Made by a program: the position numbers and the translations under genes. Below the pieces are notes generated by a model that was given only the letters and a program-made list of their open reading frames with translations, was not told where the DNA came from and ran no database searches. A DNA stretch of 64,000 bases, from NCBI GenBank assembly GCA_937911325.1, contig CALDSD010000090.1, positions 1-64,000 on the forward strand, written 5' to 3'. Positions within the stretch are counted from its first letter, which is position 1. Every line of letters begins with the position of its first letter. Origin of the DNA: an uncultured Neomegalonema sp. Lineage in GTDB: Bacteria; Pseudomonadota; Alphaproteobacteria; Rhodobacterales; Rhodobacteraceae. Shown here in pieces: positions 18,012-26,991 of the stretch.

Positions 18012-19067
18012 ATGCCGGGTGTCCAACACCTCACCGTGGAGCCGGATGAAACCGAACAACGCCTGGATCGATGGTTCCGACGTCGGTTTCCACATGTGCC
18101 GCACGGCCGTGTCGAGAAAATGCTGCGCAAGGGCGAGATCCGCATCGACGGGGCGAGAGCGAAGGCTGCAGACCGGGTCAGCACCGGTCAAACTGTCCGG
18201 GTGCCGCCGTTGCCGGATCCGGAAGAGGTTTCAGCTTCCCGCCGCATGAAATCGGATGCGTCGGTTTCCGAGGCGGACCGCGAGATGCTCGAGGCTTGCG
18301 TGCTCTACAAAGACGCAGAGGTCATCGTGCTCAACAAACCGCCTGGGTTGCCGGTTCAGGGCGGCTCGGGCCAGGCCCGACATTTGGACGGGATGCTCGG
18401 CGCGTTGAGTTTTGACCGCTCCGACAAACCGCGTCTCGTGCATCGGCTCGATAAGGACACGTCCGGCGTACTGTTGCTGGCGCGTACGGTTCCGGCGGCC
18501 GCGGCGCTTGCGAAGGCGTTTCATGGGCGCGACACCGACAAGATCTATTGGGCGGCGGTCTCAGGGGTTCCAAAGCCGCGTGCGGGGACGATCCGCACCG
18601 GTCTCGTGAAGGCGCCCGGACACGGTCCGCACGGGGCAGGCGAGAAGATGCTCGCGATCGCGACCGAGGCGGTGAAGACGACGGAAGGGGCCAAGCGCGC
18701 ATCTACCGACTTTACCGTGGTCGAGGCGATGGGCGATCGCGCCGCGTGGATGGCGCTGCGTCCGATCACCGGGCGCACGCACCAGCTCCGCGTGCATATG
18801 GCGGAGCTCGGGTGTCCGATCGTGGGCGACGGAAAATACGGCACGAACCGGATCGAGAAAGAGGATGGCCGCTACGGCGCTCAACTGGGCGGCGAGATCA
18901 GCCGCAAGCTGCATCTGCATGCGCGCTCGATCGCGATCCCCCACCCAGCAGGCAAGGGGATGCTCCGAGCAACAGCGCCGCTGCCGGATCACATGCGCCG
19001 CACATGGGCTGCGTTTGGCTGGGACGACGGCGCCGCGCCCAGCGACCCTTTTGAGGACATCGAATGA
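18012..19067 (+). CDS. rluC: 23S rRNA pseudouridine synthase, RluC/RluD family
   Basis: This enzyme converts specific uridines of 23S rRNA to pseudouridine. The 351-aa protein has an N-terminal S4 RNA-binding domain (about residues 14-75) and a catalytic domain with the HRLDKDTSGVLLLAR motif carrying the catalytic Asp, plus LRPITGRTHQLRVHM. ATG 18012 is two bases after the crcB stop; a longer in-frame extension from 17691 would overlay crcB. The 3' end overlaps the HAD gene by four bases, giving a coupled chain. Assignment to RluC rather than RluD is from the neighbourhood only. Confidence 0.9.
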   Translation: MPGVQHLTVEPDETEQRLDRWFRRRFPHVPHGRVEKMLRKGEIRIDGARAKAADRVSTGQTVRVPPLPDPEEVSASRRMKSDASVSEADREMLEACVLYKDAEVIVLNKPPGLPVQGGSGQARHLDGMLGALSFDRSDKPRLVHRLDKDTSGVLLLARTVPAAAALAKAFHGRDTDKIYWAAVSGVPKPRAGTIRTGLVKAPGHGPHGAGEKMLAIATEAVKTTEGAKRASTDFTVVEAMGDRAAWMALRPITGRTHQLRVHMAELGCPIVGDGKYGTNRIEKEDGRYGAQLGGEISRKLHLHARSIAIPHPAGKGMLRATAPLPDHMRRTWAAFGWDDGAAPSDPFEDIE

Positions 19068-19747
19068 GCGATCCTTTGCGACTTGCGATCTTTGACGTCG
19101 ACGGGACGCTCCTTGACAGCCAGGACGTGATCGTCGGGGCGATGGACCGGGCGTTCCGCAGCCATGATCTGCCGCCGCCGACATCGACCGAAACCAAGCG
19201 CATCGTCGGCCTGGAGCTGTATGAAGCGGTCACTCGCCTCGCGCCGGATCTCGACGAGGCGCTGATCAAGTCGGTCGGCGACGCTTACAAGAATGCGTTC
19301 ATTGAGAACCGCAAGACCGGTGGGGGCGAAGCCGAAGCGCCGCTCTACGCCGGCGCGGTGGCGGCGTTGGAGCGGCTCCATGCGACGGAGGCTCTGTTGG
19401 GGGTGGCGACGGGCAAGGCGCGGCGCGGGCTGGACCATACCCTCGACGCTCATGATTTGCGGCGCTTCTTCGTCACGACGCAAACCTGCACCGAGAACCC
19501 TGGCAAGCCCAATCCCGCCATGGTCGAGAACTGCCTGCGCGAAACCGGCGCCGAGGCGCGCGATACGATCATGATCGGCGACACCGTCTTTGACATGGAG
19601 ATGGGCAAGAACGCCGGCGCGTGGTCGCTGGGCGTCGCCTGGGGCTACCACGAAGTCGAAGAGTTGCGCGATGCGGGAGCAGACTTGATCATTGGCGCGT
19701 TCGACGAGTTGCACGAAGCGCTGGACGAGCTTTGGAGGCGGGCATGA
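19064..19747 (+). CDS. HAD-superfamily hydrolase (phosphoglycolate-phosphatase-like)
   Basis: A cytoplasmic phosphatase of the HAD superfamily. Motif I DVDGTLLDS is at residues 8-16, with motif II (ATGKARRG) and motifs III/IV (KPNP and MIGDTVFDMEMGKNAG) following, and a helical cap in between. 227 aa is normal. In alphaproteobacteria a gene like this usually lies between rluC and the ATP12 chaperone. It overlaps rluC and the following DUF1989 gene by four bases each. The substrate cannot be told from the sequence. Confidence 0.85.
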   Translation: MSDPLRLAIFDVDGTLLDSQDVIVGAMDRAFRSHDLPPPTSTETKRIVGLELYEAVTRLAPDLDEALIKSVGDAYKNAFIENRKTGGGEAEAPLYAGAVAALERLHATEALLGVATGKARRGLDHTLDAHDLRRFFVTTQTCTENPGKPNPAMVENCLRETGAEARDTIMIGDTVFDMEMGKNAGAWSLGVAWGYHEVEELRDAGADLIIGAFDELHEALDELWRRA

Positions 19748-20349
19748 CGATTCAGACGATCCCGGCGCGGCGCGGCGTCGCGTTTCATGTCGAGGCCGGA
19801 CAATCGGTCAAGGTGATCAACACCCATGGGTCGCAGGTCGTCGACACATGGGCCTTCAATGCTGCGGATGTTTCGGAGTTTCTCTCGCTAGAGCACTATC
19901 GCGTTCAAGCCGGTCGCGTCGTTCCCCAGAAGGGCGACGCAATGGCGACAAACAAGCGCCGCCCAATCCTGACGCTCACCGAAGACACTTCTGGCGGCGT
20001 GCACGACACCGTCTGCGCAGCTTGCGATCGGTATCGCTATTGGTCGCTCGGGCACCCTGAGGATGACGTCCATGACAACTGCACGGACAATCTCCAAGCG
20101 GCTTTGGCCAGCGTCGGCGTCGAGGGCGCGGAAACGCCATGCCCCTTGAACCTGTTCCAGAACGTCCCCGGCCGACCGGACGGCGCCATGGTCATCGAAC
20201 CGCCCGTGTCGGTCAAAGGCGGGCACGTGATGTTGCGCGCGGAGATGGACGCGATCATCGTCTTCTCGGCCTGCCCGATGGACCTGTCGGACACAAACGG
20301 CGTTGATCGGGTCATCCATGACGCGCATTTCGAGGTCCTGGAGGCGTGA
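19744..20349 (+). CDS. DUF1989 / urea-carboxylase-associated family protein
   Basis: The 201-aa protein fits the DUF1989 family, found with urea carboxylases and as carboxyguanidine deiminase subunits. Visible family features are QVVDTWAFNA, the conserved C-x2-C stretch TVCAACDRYRY and CPLNLFQNV, likely metal-binding, and the final AEMDAIIVFSACPMDL. It starts at ATG 19744, overlapping the HAD gene, and is directly coupled to a nitrilase-family gene. No urea or guanidine carboxylase is nearby, so its substrate is unknown; a role in cleaving a small C-N compound with the downstream amidase is my inference. Confidence 0.8.
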   Translation: MTIQTIPARRGVAFHVEAGQSVKVINTHGSQVVDTWAFNAADVSEFLSLEHYRVQAGRVVPQKGDAMATNKRRPILTLTEDTSGGVHDTVCAACDRYRYWSLGHPEDDVHDNCTDNLQAALASVGVEGAETPCPLNLFQNVPGRPDGAMVIEPPVSVKGGHVMLRAEMDAIIVFSACPMDLSDTNGVDRVIHDAHFEVLEA

Positions 20350-21233
20350 TGTCGAAGGTCCGGGTCTTCTCGGTTCAAAAGAGTCTGTCCGAGCCGTTGG
20401 GCGAAGCTGGATTTCTCGACGCCTGCGCCCATTACGTCCGCTCTGCGGGCGAGGCGGGAGCGGATTTCGCCGTCTTCCCAGAGCATTTCGCAATGCAGGC
20501 GCTCGCATCGGATGGTCTGGAGCGTTTGGGCGCCGAAGAGACCGTTGAGCGCCTGACCGCCTTCGCGCCGCGCTTTCGGGAGCGCTTTGCGGAACTCGCC
20601 CGCGCGCACCAGGTGAATGTGATCGCCGGGTCGATCATGCGCCGCGTCGAGAGCGGGGCCGTCCGCAATGTCGCGCACGTCTTTCTCCGCGACGGGAGCG
20701 AGCTTCAGCAAGAGAAGCTACAACCGACCCCAGACGAGCGAAGCTTTTGGGGCATGACGGGCGGCGATGCTCTGGACGTGATCGAGACCGACTGTGGGCC
20801 CGTCGCCGTGCTGATCTGCTACGACTCGGAGTTTCCAGAGTTGGCGCGCCGCGTCGTCGATCAGGGGGCGCGCATTCTCTTTGTGCCGTATTGCACCGAG
20901 ACGCGAGCCGGGCATCTGCGCGTCACGTATTGCTGCTTGGCGCGCGCGATCGAGAACCAATGCTACGTGGTGACGTCAGGGTGCGCGGGCGATCTTCGCG
21001 GTATGGAGAACTTTGACCTGAACTACGCGCAGTCCGCTGTGATCACCCCGTGTGATCTGCCGTTCGCACGAGATGGGATCGCCGCGGAGGCGTCGGAGAA
21101 CATCGAGATGACGATCCGGGCCGAGCTGGACCTCGACCTGCTCGATTGGGCGCGGCAGGACGGCGCGGTGCGAAACCTCGGCGACCGCCGCCTGGACCTT
21201 TACGAAAGCGTCTGGAAAGGACGCGGCGCCTAG
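20349..21233 (+). CDS. Carbon-nitrogen hydrolase (nitrilase superfamily amidase)
   Basis: Nitrilase-superfamily enzymes hydrolyse amides, nitriles or carbamoyl groups. The 294-aa protein has the catalytic triad: Glu in FPEHF (about 44), Lys in QQEKLQPT (about 122) and Cys in VLICYDSEFPE (about 158). ATG 20349 overlaps the DUF1989 stop (TGATG); a GTG one codon upstream is also possible. It ends convergently 12 nt from an ornithine-cyclodeaminase homologue. It resembles the Nit/omega-amidase-like branch, but the substrate cannot be assigned. Confidence 0.85.
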   Translation: MSKVRVFSVQKSLSEPLGEAGFLDACAHYVRSAGEAGADFAVFPEHFAMQALASDGLERLGAEETVERLTAFAPRFRERFAELARAHQVNVIAGSIMRRVESGAVRNVAHVFLRDGSELQQEKLQPTPDERSFWGMTGGDALDVIETDCGPVAVLICYDSEFPELARRVVDQGARILFVPYCTETRAGHLRVTYCCLARAIENQCYVVTSGCAGDLRGMENFDLNYAQSAVITPCDLPFARDGIAAEASENIEMTIRAELDLDLLDWARQDGAVRNLGDRRLDLYESVWKGRGA

Positions 21234-21245
21234 GTCGAACGGCAT

Positions 21246-22178
21246 TCAAAGCCGGTCGAGAAAGAACCGAGCGGTCATCAGATCGAGATGCGCCCCGCCG
21301 CCGTTCTTGAAGATCGTGATGTCCTGCGCGCTCGTCCGACCCAAAGCGCCGGCCGAGAGCTGGTAGTGGTCGCCAAGAACATCTTCTTCCGTGATCACGC
21401 CGCTGTTCATGGGAATGATCAGCTCACCGATCTCTCCGATGGTCGTGTCGCGGCTATCGACAAACAGCCGGCCCCGCCGCAACGCGTCGTCGTCCACCTC
21501 CCGCATGTCCGGGCGATAGGCGCCGATCAGATCGACATGTGCGCCCGGTTTCAGCCAAGCGCCCTTGATCACGGGCTCAGGGGACATGGTCGCGCAGGCC
21601 ACGATGTCCGCCGCTGCGACAGCTTGCGAGAGGTCCGTCGCGGCTTCGACCGGAACCGGCAGCATCTTGGCCAGATCTTCCGCCAGCGCCGTTGCGCGCT
21701 CCGAGGTTCTGTTCCACACCTGAACGCGCTGGATCGACGGGCGAATGGCCAGATACGCCTCGGGCAGACGCGAGGCGATCGTCCCGGCGCCGACGACCAA
21801 CAACTCGGCCACGTCCTCCCGCGCGAGCCGGACGGCGCCAAGGGCGGAGTCGCCGACGGTCTTCCAGATCGTCAGCGCGGCGCCTTCCAGCACAGCCGCC
21901 AACTCGCCGGTGGTCTTGTCAAACAGCAGCATTCCGCCGTTGATCGACGGTTTGGGCGGGGCCAGATTGATGTTTCCAGGGAAGACGCTCATCGACTTCA
22001 GGCCGAAATCGCCCCCGCCTGGCAGCCAGGCGGCTCGTGACAGCCAGGCGTTGTCGCCGTCGCGCAGAAGCATGTCCTTGACTTGCGCCGGTTGGCCGCG
22101 ATGCGCCTCTCCCAACGCATCTACCAGAGCGCGCCAGTCCCCGGCCGCCTCAATCTGTTCCGCGCTGACCAGTCGCAT
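21246..22178 (-). CDS. Ornithine cyclodeaminase / mu-crystallin family protein
   Basis: This NAD(P)-dependent family includes ornithine and alanine dehydrogenases and ketimine (delta-1-pyrroline-2-carboxylate) reductases. The 310-aa protein has the substrate-side Lys region GLKSMSVFPGN, the Rossmann motif VVGAGTIASRLPEAY (about 127-141) and the GAYRPDMREVDDDALRRG signature. It is convergent with the nitrilase gene. The start has a GGGGAGA site. A role in amino-acid or imino-acid turnover is likely; the exact reaction is open. Confidence 0.85.
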   Translation of the reverse strand: MRLVSAEQIEAAGDWRALVDALGEAHRGQPAQVKDMLLRDGDNAWLSRAAWLPGGGDFGLKSMSVFPGNINLAPPKPSINGGMLLFDKTTGELAAVLEGAALTIWKTVGDSALGAVRLAREDVAELLVVGAGTIASRLPEAYLAIRPSIQRVQVWNRTSERATALAEDLAKMLPVPVEAATDLSQAVAAADIVACATMSPEPVIKGAWLKPGAHVDLIGAYRPDMREVDDDALRRGRLFVDSRDTTIGEIGELIIPMNSGVITEEDVLGDHYQLSAGALGRTSAQDITIFKNGGGAHLDLMTARFFLDRL

Positions 22179-22284
22179 CGGCGATCTCCCCTTTCGTCCT
22201 ACTCTTTGTCACGTTAGGACCCGGCGAGGCGAAGGGCGACCGGGAAATAGTCGTTGAACGGTCGACGAAGATGGAATGCCGATT

Positions 22285-23001
22285 ATGAGTTGGACGCCCC
22301 AGGCAAGGCCAAAGCGTTTTTACAAGCTGGCTGAGATCCGCGAGGTCGACGGCGGCTGGACCGTCTGTCTGGACGGACGCCCGATCCGCACGCCCGCCAA
22401 AGCGGCCTTCAAGGCGCCTGAGGCGGTTGCTGAGGCGGCTGCGGCTGAGTGGGCCGCTCAGGCCGAAGAGATCGCGCCGGACGCCATGCCGGTCACCCGC
22501 GCCGTGAACAGCGCGATCGACCGTGTCGCCCCGCAGCGCGAATTGGTGATCGAGGACATCGCCGGGTACGGCGGCACGGATCTCTTATGTTACCGCGCCG
22601 AGGCGCCGACCGCGTTGATCGCACGGCAGGCGGATGCTTGGGACCCGGTGATCGACTGGGCCTGCGAACGCTTCGACATCCGCTTTGTGCTCGCCGAAGG
22701 CATCATGCCTGCGGCGCAACCACCCCTGACGAAGGCCGCGCTGCGAGCTGAGGTCGCAGCATACAGCGATCTTGGACTGACGGCTTTGTCGGATCTGACG
22801 GCCTTGTCCGGGTCGCTTCTTTTGGCTCTGACGGTAAGCCATGGCCGGCTGACGCCTGACGCCGCCTGGGCCGCTTCGCGCATCGACGAGGAATGGCAGA
22901 TCGAACAGTGGGGGAGGGACGAAGAGGCCGACGCCGTCGCGGCGCGCAAGCAGTCGGACTTCTTCGCGGCGGCGCGGCTTTTGTCGCTGCTTGAAGCTTA
23001 A
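22285..23001 (+). CDS. ATP12-family F1-ATPase assembly chaperone
   Basis: ATP12 binds the F1 alpha subunit during ATP-synthase assembly in mitochondria and alphaproteobacteria. The protein, about 238 aa, has the N-terminal KRFYKLAEIREVDGGWTVCLDGRPIRTP block and the central YGGTDLLCYRAEAP segment typical of the family. The start is uncertain among ATG 22276 and 22285; the latter has GGA nine bases upstream and best fits the family. Its place after rluC and the HAD gene, here interrupted by three metabolic genes, matches Rhodobacterales order. Confidence 0.88.
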   Translation: MSWTPQARPKRFYKLAEIREVDGGWTVCLDGRPIRTPAKAAFKAPEAVAEAAAAEWAAQAEEIAPDAMPVTRAVNSAIDRVAPQRELVIEDIAGYGGTDLLCYRAEAPTALIARQADAWDPVIDWACERFDIRFVLAEGIMPAAQPPLTKAALRAEVAAYSDLGLTALSDLTALSGSLLLALTVSHGRLTPDAAWAASRIDEEWQIEQWGRDEEADAVAARKQSDFFAAARLLSLLEA

Positions 23002-23002
23002 C

Positions 23003-23605
23003 TCAGTCCCATGCCGAAGATGGCAGCAAAACCGGAGGTTGGGATCGAGACCGGACTGGCGCTTTTTGATCTTCCTGCTCCGGCAGGGCGATGTCTGCAG
23101 TCGTGATCGCGTCCCTTGATGACGCCGCGTCCGGTTGAACCGGGGCGTCGTCAGCGGCGTCCGACAGCGCCATCTCAAGCGCGCGACGCGTCTGTGCGGA
23201 GCCTTCTAGGCGATCGAGTTCGGCAGTCTGTTGCTTGTCGAATTCCCGAAGTTCATAGCCTTTGTCCTCGAGGCAATCGACCGCTGAGGTCTGCGCAGCG
23301 CTTTCGCGATGTGCTTTCCCACCATAGCTGATCAGAGCCACGACAGCGGATGCTGCAAGGCCGAATGGCGCGCCGGCGAGCCCGATTGCAGAAGAGACCA
23401 CCGACGCCGCCGGTCCGATGCTGACGCTGTCGTCGTTCTGAGCCGCGTGGGCGGTTTCCAGACACGCGACCTGGTCAGCGCGATACCTCTCGGCGGTCAT
23501 CTGTGGCTTCGCGTAATAAACGCTAGGCGTTGCAGCCTCGTCTTGCGTAGTCGCGCAAGCCGAAAGCACATTCAGCACCAACAATGAAAAGACTAAACCT
23601 CTCAT
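23003..23605 (-). CDS. Hypothetical lipoprotein with glycine-zipper-like segment
   Basis: A 200-aa predicted lipoprotein: an N-terminal hydrophobic signal ends in the lipobox LSAC with Cys at residue 16. Residues about 65-95 form an Ala/Gly-rich hydrophobic stretch (GLAGAPFGLAASAVVAL). Two further cysteines (CLETAHAAQ and CLEDKGY) may form a disulfide. The C-terminal third is acidic then basic and looks disordered. It is convergent with the ATP12 gene, one base apart. I recognise no named family. It is probably an envelope protein. Confidence 0.75.
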   Translation of the reverse strand: MRGLVFSLLVLNVLSACATTQDEAATPSVYYAKPQMTAERYRADQVACLETAHAAQNDDSVSIGPAASVVSSAIGLAGAPFGLAASAVVALISYGGKAHRESAAQTSAVDCLEDKGYELREFDKQQTAELDRLEGSAQTRRALEMALSDAADDAPVQPDAASSRDAITTADIALPEQEDQKAPVRSRSQPPVLLPSSAWD

Positions 23606-23624
23606 GTCCTAGACGATGCCAAGA

Positions 23625-23642
23625 TATGTTTAATAAAACATA
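23625..23642. promoter_or_regulatory. AT-rich perfect inverted repeat, possible operator
   Basis: TATGTTT (23625-23631) and AAACATA (23636-23642) flank AATA in an otherwise GC-rich genome. It lies 20 nt upstream of the lipoprotein gene read leftwards, so it may be an operator or part of that promoter. Confidence 0.4.
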
Positions 23643-23699
23643 AGCGAGGTGATCGCCGTCGTTTCTCGACACTAGCGGTGCGGCGTCGGGCATTTGTAT

Positions 23700-24041
23700 T
23701 TAGTCTTGGCGCGTTGCCTCAAGGCTCAGAATGTAGGCCACGACATCTTCGGTTTGTTGCTCGGTGAGGATGAAGTTCGGCATGGCGATATGCGGCGTCC
23801 GAAGAAACACCTTCAGGCTCATCTCAGTGGTCTTTGGGTCGGATCCGATCTCGGTGAAAGACTTTGCTGGCGACCCAAAGGATCCCACCCATTCCGGCTC
23901 GACCAAGTGACATTCAGCGCATTGCTGCTTGGCGAAAGTGAAGCCGGCCTCGGGGTCGCCGATCATGGATTCAGCGTTCGCGTAGCTGGTCAGGGCCGCC
24001 AGCGCGGCTGACGCTGCGATCATGATGGTTAACTTTCGCAT
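23700..24041 (-). CDS. Periplasmic c-type cytochrome, mono-heme
   Basis: A 113-aa exported protein: signal peptide MRKLTIMIAASAALAALTSYANA, then one heme-attachment motif CAECH (about residues 41-45) and a downstream Met in HIAMPNF that can be the sixth ligand. The final helix DVVAYILSLE is typical of class I cytochromes c. The ATG at 24041 is chosen because AGGAGGCG lies just upstream and the signal peptide then starts normally; a frame extension to 24113 lacks both. It is divergent from pccB and its electron partner is unknown. Confidence 0.9.
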   Translation of the reverse strand: MRKLTIMIAASAALAALTSYANAESMIGDPEAGFTFAKQQCAECHLVEPEWVGSFGSPAKSFTEIGSDPKTTEMSLKVFLRTPHIAMPNFILTEQQTEDVVAYILSLEATRQD

Positions 24042-24171
24042 AATCGCCTCCTGTGTAGGACCGTGTCTCTGACGCCGCCACCCCGAGGGCTTGGGAAGAG
24101 ACTCCAGCCGCAAAACGCTCTGTTGGCGATGATCTGGGTCAAACAGCCGCTCTGATCGGGTCTGGTCCGCT

Positions 24172-24200
24172 TTGACACCCCGCCTCTCGCGCCCTAAACG
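24172..24200 (+). promoter_or_regulatory. Candidate sigma-70-type promoter for pccB
   Basis: TTGACA at 24172-24177, a 17-nt spacer and TAAACG at 24195-24200 form a plausible housekeeping promoter with a perfect -35 and a weak -10. It would start transcription about 30 nt before pccB. No TTTGCAAA motif, the reported PccR operator in Rhodobacter, is seen nearby. Confidence 0.5.
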
Positions 24201-24236
24201 CTTTGTGGTTCAACGAAAAAGCCGGAGGGTGTGGGC

Positions 24237-25769
24237 GTGAAAGAGATCCTTGAACAGCTCGAGGCGCGGCGCAGCGAAGCGCGATCGGGCGGTGGGCAAC
24301 GTCGGATCGACGCGCAGCACGCAAAGGGCAAGTTGACGGCCCGCGAACGGATCGAAGCGCTCTTGGATGACGGCAGCTTCGAAGAGTACGACATGTTCGT
24401 CACGCATCGTTGCGTCGACTTCGAAATGGAGAAGACAAAGATCCCCGGCGACGGCGTCGTGACCGGATGGGGCACCATCAATGGGCGCCAGGTTTATGTC
24501 TTCAGTCAGGATTTCACGGTGCTCGGCGGCTCGGTCTCCGAAACCCACGCCGCGAAGATCTGCAAGATCATGGATATGGCGATGCGGGTCGGCGCGCCGG
24601 TGATCGGCCTGAACGACTCTGGCGGCGCGCGTATCCAGGAAGGCGTTGGCTCGCTCGCGGGCTATGGCGACGTGTTCAACCAGAATGTAAAAGCATCCGG
24701 CGTCGTTCCGCAGATCTCGCTGATCATGGGGCCCTGCGCAGGCGGTGCTGTGTATTCGCCGGCGATGACCGACTTCATCTTCATGGTGCGCGACAGCTCC
24801 TACATGTTCGTCACGGGCCCAGACGTGGTGAAAACCGTCACCAACGAGGTCGTCACCGCCGAAGAGCTTGGCGGCGCAAAGACCCACACTTCGAAGTCCT
24901 CAGTGGCCGACGGCGCCTTCGAAAACGACATGGAAGCCCTGGCGCAAACGCGGCGCCTGTTCGACTTCCTGCCGCTCTCGGCGCGGGAAGAACCGCCGGT
25001 GATGCCGGTGTTCGACGATCCCGAGCGGCTTGAGCCGTCGCTCGACACGGTGATCCCGGACAACCCGAACAAGCCTTATGACATGCATGAGGTCATTCAG
25101 AAGACCGCGGATGAAGGCGAGTTCTTCGAGATCCAGGCGGACTTCGCGAAGAATATCCTGACCGGTTTCATTCGGCTGGAGGGCCGCCCTGTGGGCGTCG
25201 TCGCGAACCAGCCGATGGTGTTGGCGGGCTGCGACGACATTGACGCGTCCCGCAACGCCGCACGCTTTGTCCGCTTCTGCGACTGTTTCAACATTCCGAT
25301 CGTCACCTTCGTGGACGTGCCGGGCTTCATGCCGGGCACCAAGCAAGAATATGGCGGCTTGATCAAACACGGCGCGAAACTGCAGTTTGCTTATGCTGAA
25401 GCGACCGTCCCGAAAGTCACGGTGATTACCCGCAAAGCCTATGGCGGCGCCTATGACGTGATGAGCTCGAAACACCTACGCGGGGATGTGAACTATGCCT
25501 GGCCGACGGCTGAGATCGCGGTGATGGGCGCCAAAGGCGCGACCGAGATCCTCTACCGGTCAGAGCTGGACGACGTCGAGAAGATCGCGGCGCGCACCAA
25601 GGAGTACGAGGAGCGGTTCGCCAACCCGTTCGTGGCCGCCGAGCGCGGCTTCATCGACGAGGTGATCATGCCCCGGTCCACTCGCCGCCGCGTCTGCCGC
25701 GCCTTCGCCTCGCTGCGGAACAAGAAGGTCGAGCAGCCCTACAAGAAGCACGACAACATCCCATTGTAG
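24237..25769 (+). CDS. pccB: Propionyl-CoA carboxylase beta subunit
   Basis: PccB is the carboxyltransferase subunit that moves carboxylate from biotin to propionyl-CoA, giving methylmalonyl-CoA. GTG at 24237 gives [12 protein letters not shown], the family N-terminus, and lies 7 nt after GGAGGG; GTG 24231 is too close to that site. The 510-aa protein has the N-terminal crotonase-like acyl-CoA domain ([19 protein letters not shown]) and the C-terminal biotin-side domain ([21 protein letters not shown]). The partner pccA lies 12.5 kb away on the same strand, an unusually wide separation. Confidence 0.96.
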   Translation: MKEILEQLEARRSEARSGGGQRRIDAQHAKGKLTARERIEALLDDGSFEEYDMFVTHRCVDFEMEKTKIPGDGVVTGWGTINGRQVYVFSQDFTVLGGSVSETHAAKICKIMDMAMRVGAPVIGLNDSGGARIQEGVGSLAGYGDVFNQNVKASGVVPQISLIMGPCAGGAVYSPAMTDFIFMVRDSSYMFVTGPDVVKTVTNEVVTAEELGGAKTHTSKSSVADGAFENDMEALAQTRRLFDFLPLSAREEPPVMPVFDDPERLEPSLDTVIPDNPNKPYDMHEVIQKTADEGEFFEIQADFAKNILTGFIRLEGRPVGVVANQPMVLAGCDDIDASRNAARFVRFCDCFNIPIVTFVDVPGFMPGTKQEYGGLIKHGAKLQFAYAEATVPKVTVITRKAYGGAYDVMSSKHLRGDVNYAWPTAEIAVMGAKGATEILYRSELDDVEKIAARTKEYEERFANPFVAAERGFIDEVIMPRSTRRRVCRAFASLRNKKVEQPYKKHDNIPL

Positions 25770-25918
25770 GCGAGTGGTCGCGCATGTCTTGCGCCTGAGA
25801 ACTCCTCCCCAACCGGGTTCGCTTCGCGCCTTGGCGAGGTCGTCTCATTTTGGAAAGCCATGACCAGGTCCGACGGATCGGGTCCGGCTCGCGAAGTTTC
25901 ACAACACAAGGATGTCAC

Positions 25919-26452
25919 ATGGACTGGAGCTTGGTCTTCGAGGCGATACAGACGGTCGCGATCGGGGTCGCGGCCCTGGCTCTGTTCGAACAAAGCCGGC
26001 AGACGGCGTTGCTGCGTCAATCGACAGATCAGCAGAACACCCAGATCTACGTCTCCACGTTCAATCACTTCTCGAACATGTACCTGTCGGCGATGGCCGA
26101 TCTCTCGACGATCGACACAGCGGATCCCAGGGCGCGGGCAAGTTGGTGGTACCGCTACTGGGACATCATGTGCGCCGAGATCATCTTCCATCGGAAAGGA
26201 TATCTCGACGACGTCATCTTTCAGACCTGGATGCACGAGCTCTGCGTGAACCTGCACAAGACCCCCCACGACATCAACGAGATGGGGACGTTCAAGGAAG
26301 CCATGCAGGGCCGGATCGGGTTGATGCGCACGATCGACAGTTCGGTCTATAATTTCCTAGACCGGATCGAGAAGAGCATCCATCCAAATGCGACCGGCGA
26401 TGAGATCCGGGCTGTGATCAAGGAGGCGATCCGCGAGCTAACCGGCAAATAG
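25919..26452 (+). CDS. Hypothetical membrane-anchored helical protein
   Basis: A 177-aa protein that I do not recognise. ATG 25919 follows AAGGATG and gives MDWSLVFEAIQTVAIGVAALALF, one N-terminal hydrophobic helix, followed by a Gln-rich stretch and a soluble helical region with many aromatic residues (WWYRYWDIMCAEIIFHRKGYLDD, given in part). This layout, one TM helix then a helical cytosolic domain, recalls small DUF4760-like proteins, but that is a guess. A RidA gene follows 13 nt later, so they may be co-transcribed. The 149-nt gap after pccB has no evident terminator. Confidence 0.7.
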   Translation: MDWSLVFEAIQTVAIGVAALALFEQSRQTALLRQSTDQQNTQIYVSTFNHFSNMYLSAMADLSTIDTADPRARASWWYRYWDIMCAEIIFHRKGYLDDVIFQTWMHELCVNLHKTPHDINEMGTFKEAMQGRIGLMRTIDSSVYNFLDRIEKSIHPNATGDEIRAVIKEAIRELTGK

Positions 26453-26465
26453 GACGTGCGAAGAA

Positions 26466-26891
26466 ATGACCGATCCCCTCTTCCACATGATCTCGGGCGG
26501 ACCACGGCCTGTGGCGCCGTTCTCCCACGCGGTGGAGACGGACGGCTGGGTGTTGCTGACCGGGCAGATGCCGACCGACCCCGAAGCGCCGGACGCGCCA
26601 CTGCCGGACGGGATCGCGGCGCAGACCCGCCGGGTGATGGACAATCTGGAGATCGTGCTGAAGGGCGTCGACCTCGACCTGAGCCATGTCGTGCAGTGCC
26701 GCTGTTATCTCACCGAGTTCGAGCGCGACTATGCCGCCTTCAACGAGACGTATCAGAGCTATTTCCCAGCGGATCGTCGCCCGGCCCGCACCACCATCGG
26801 CGTGACGGCGCTGGCGGTCGGCGCTCTGGTCGAGATCGACTGCGTCGCCAGGCGCCCCGACGGATCTCAAGAGCTCGGCGGTAAGACTTGA
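26466..26891 (+). CDS. RidA/YjgF family deaminase
   Basis: RidA-family proteins hydrolyse reactive enamine or imine intermediates released by PLP enzymes. The 141-aa product has the trimer-fold pattern with GWVLLTGQMP, the conserved VVQCRCYLTEF and ARTTIGVTAL with the Arg that binds the substrate carboxylate (about residue 106). The C-terminus EIDCVARRPDG is typical. It follows the hypothetical 25919 gene closely. Confidence 0.88.
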   Translation: MTDPLFHMISGGPRPVAPFSHAVETDGWVLLTGQMPTDPEAPDAPLPDGIAAQTRRVMDNLEIVLKGVDLDLSHVVQCRCYLTEFERDYAAFNETYQSYFPADRRPARTTIGVTALAVGALVEIDCVARRPDGSQELGGKT

Positions 26892-26932
26892 GACCTTTTT
26901 GCGGCTCTTCTCAAAGTGTGCGCAGGATCACT

Positions 26933-26974
26933 TATAATCAAAGCCCGCCTCCCCATGTCTTTTTCAACAGACAT
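26933..26974 (+). promoter_or_regulatory. Promoter -10 box and leader stem-loop for small lipoprotein
   Basis: A consensus TATAAT is at 26933-26938; the matching -35 is poor. Fifteen bases on, ATGTCT (26955-26960) and AGACAT (26969-26974) form a 6-bp inverted repeat in the presumed 5' leader of the lipoprotein gene at 26992. Confidence 0.5.
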
Positions 26975-26991
26975 CACAAGAGGTGGCGACG

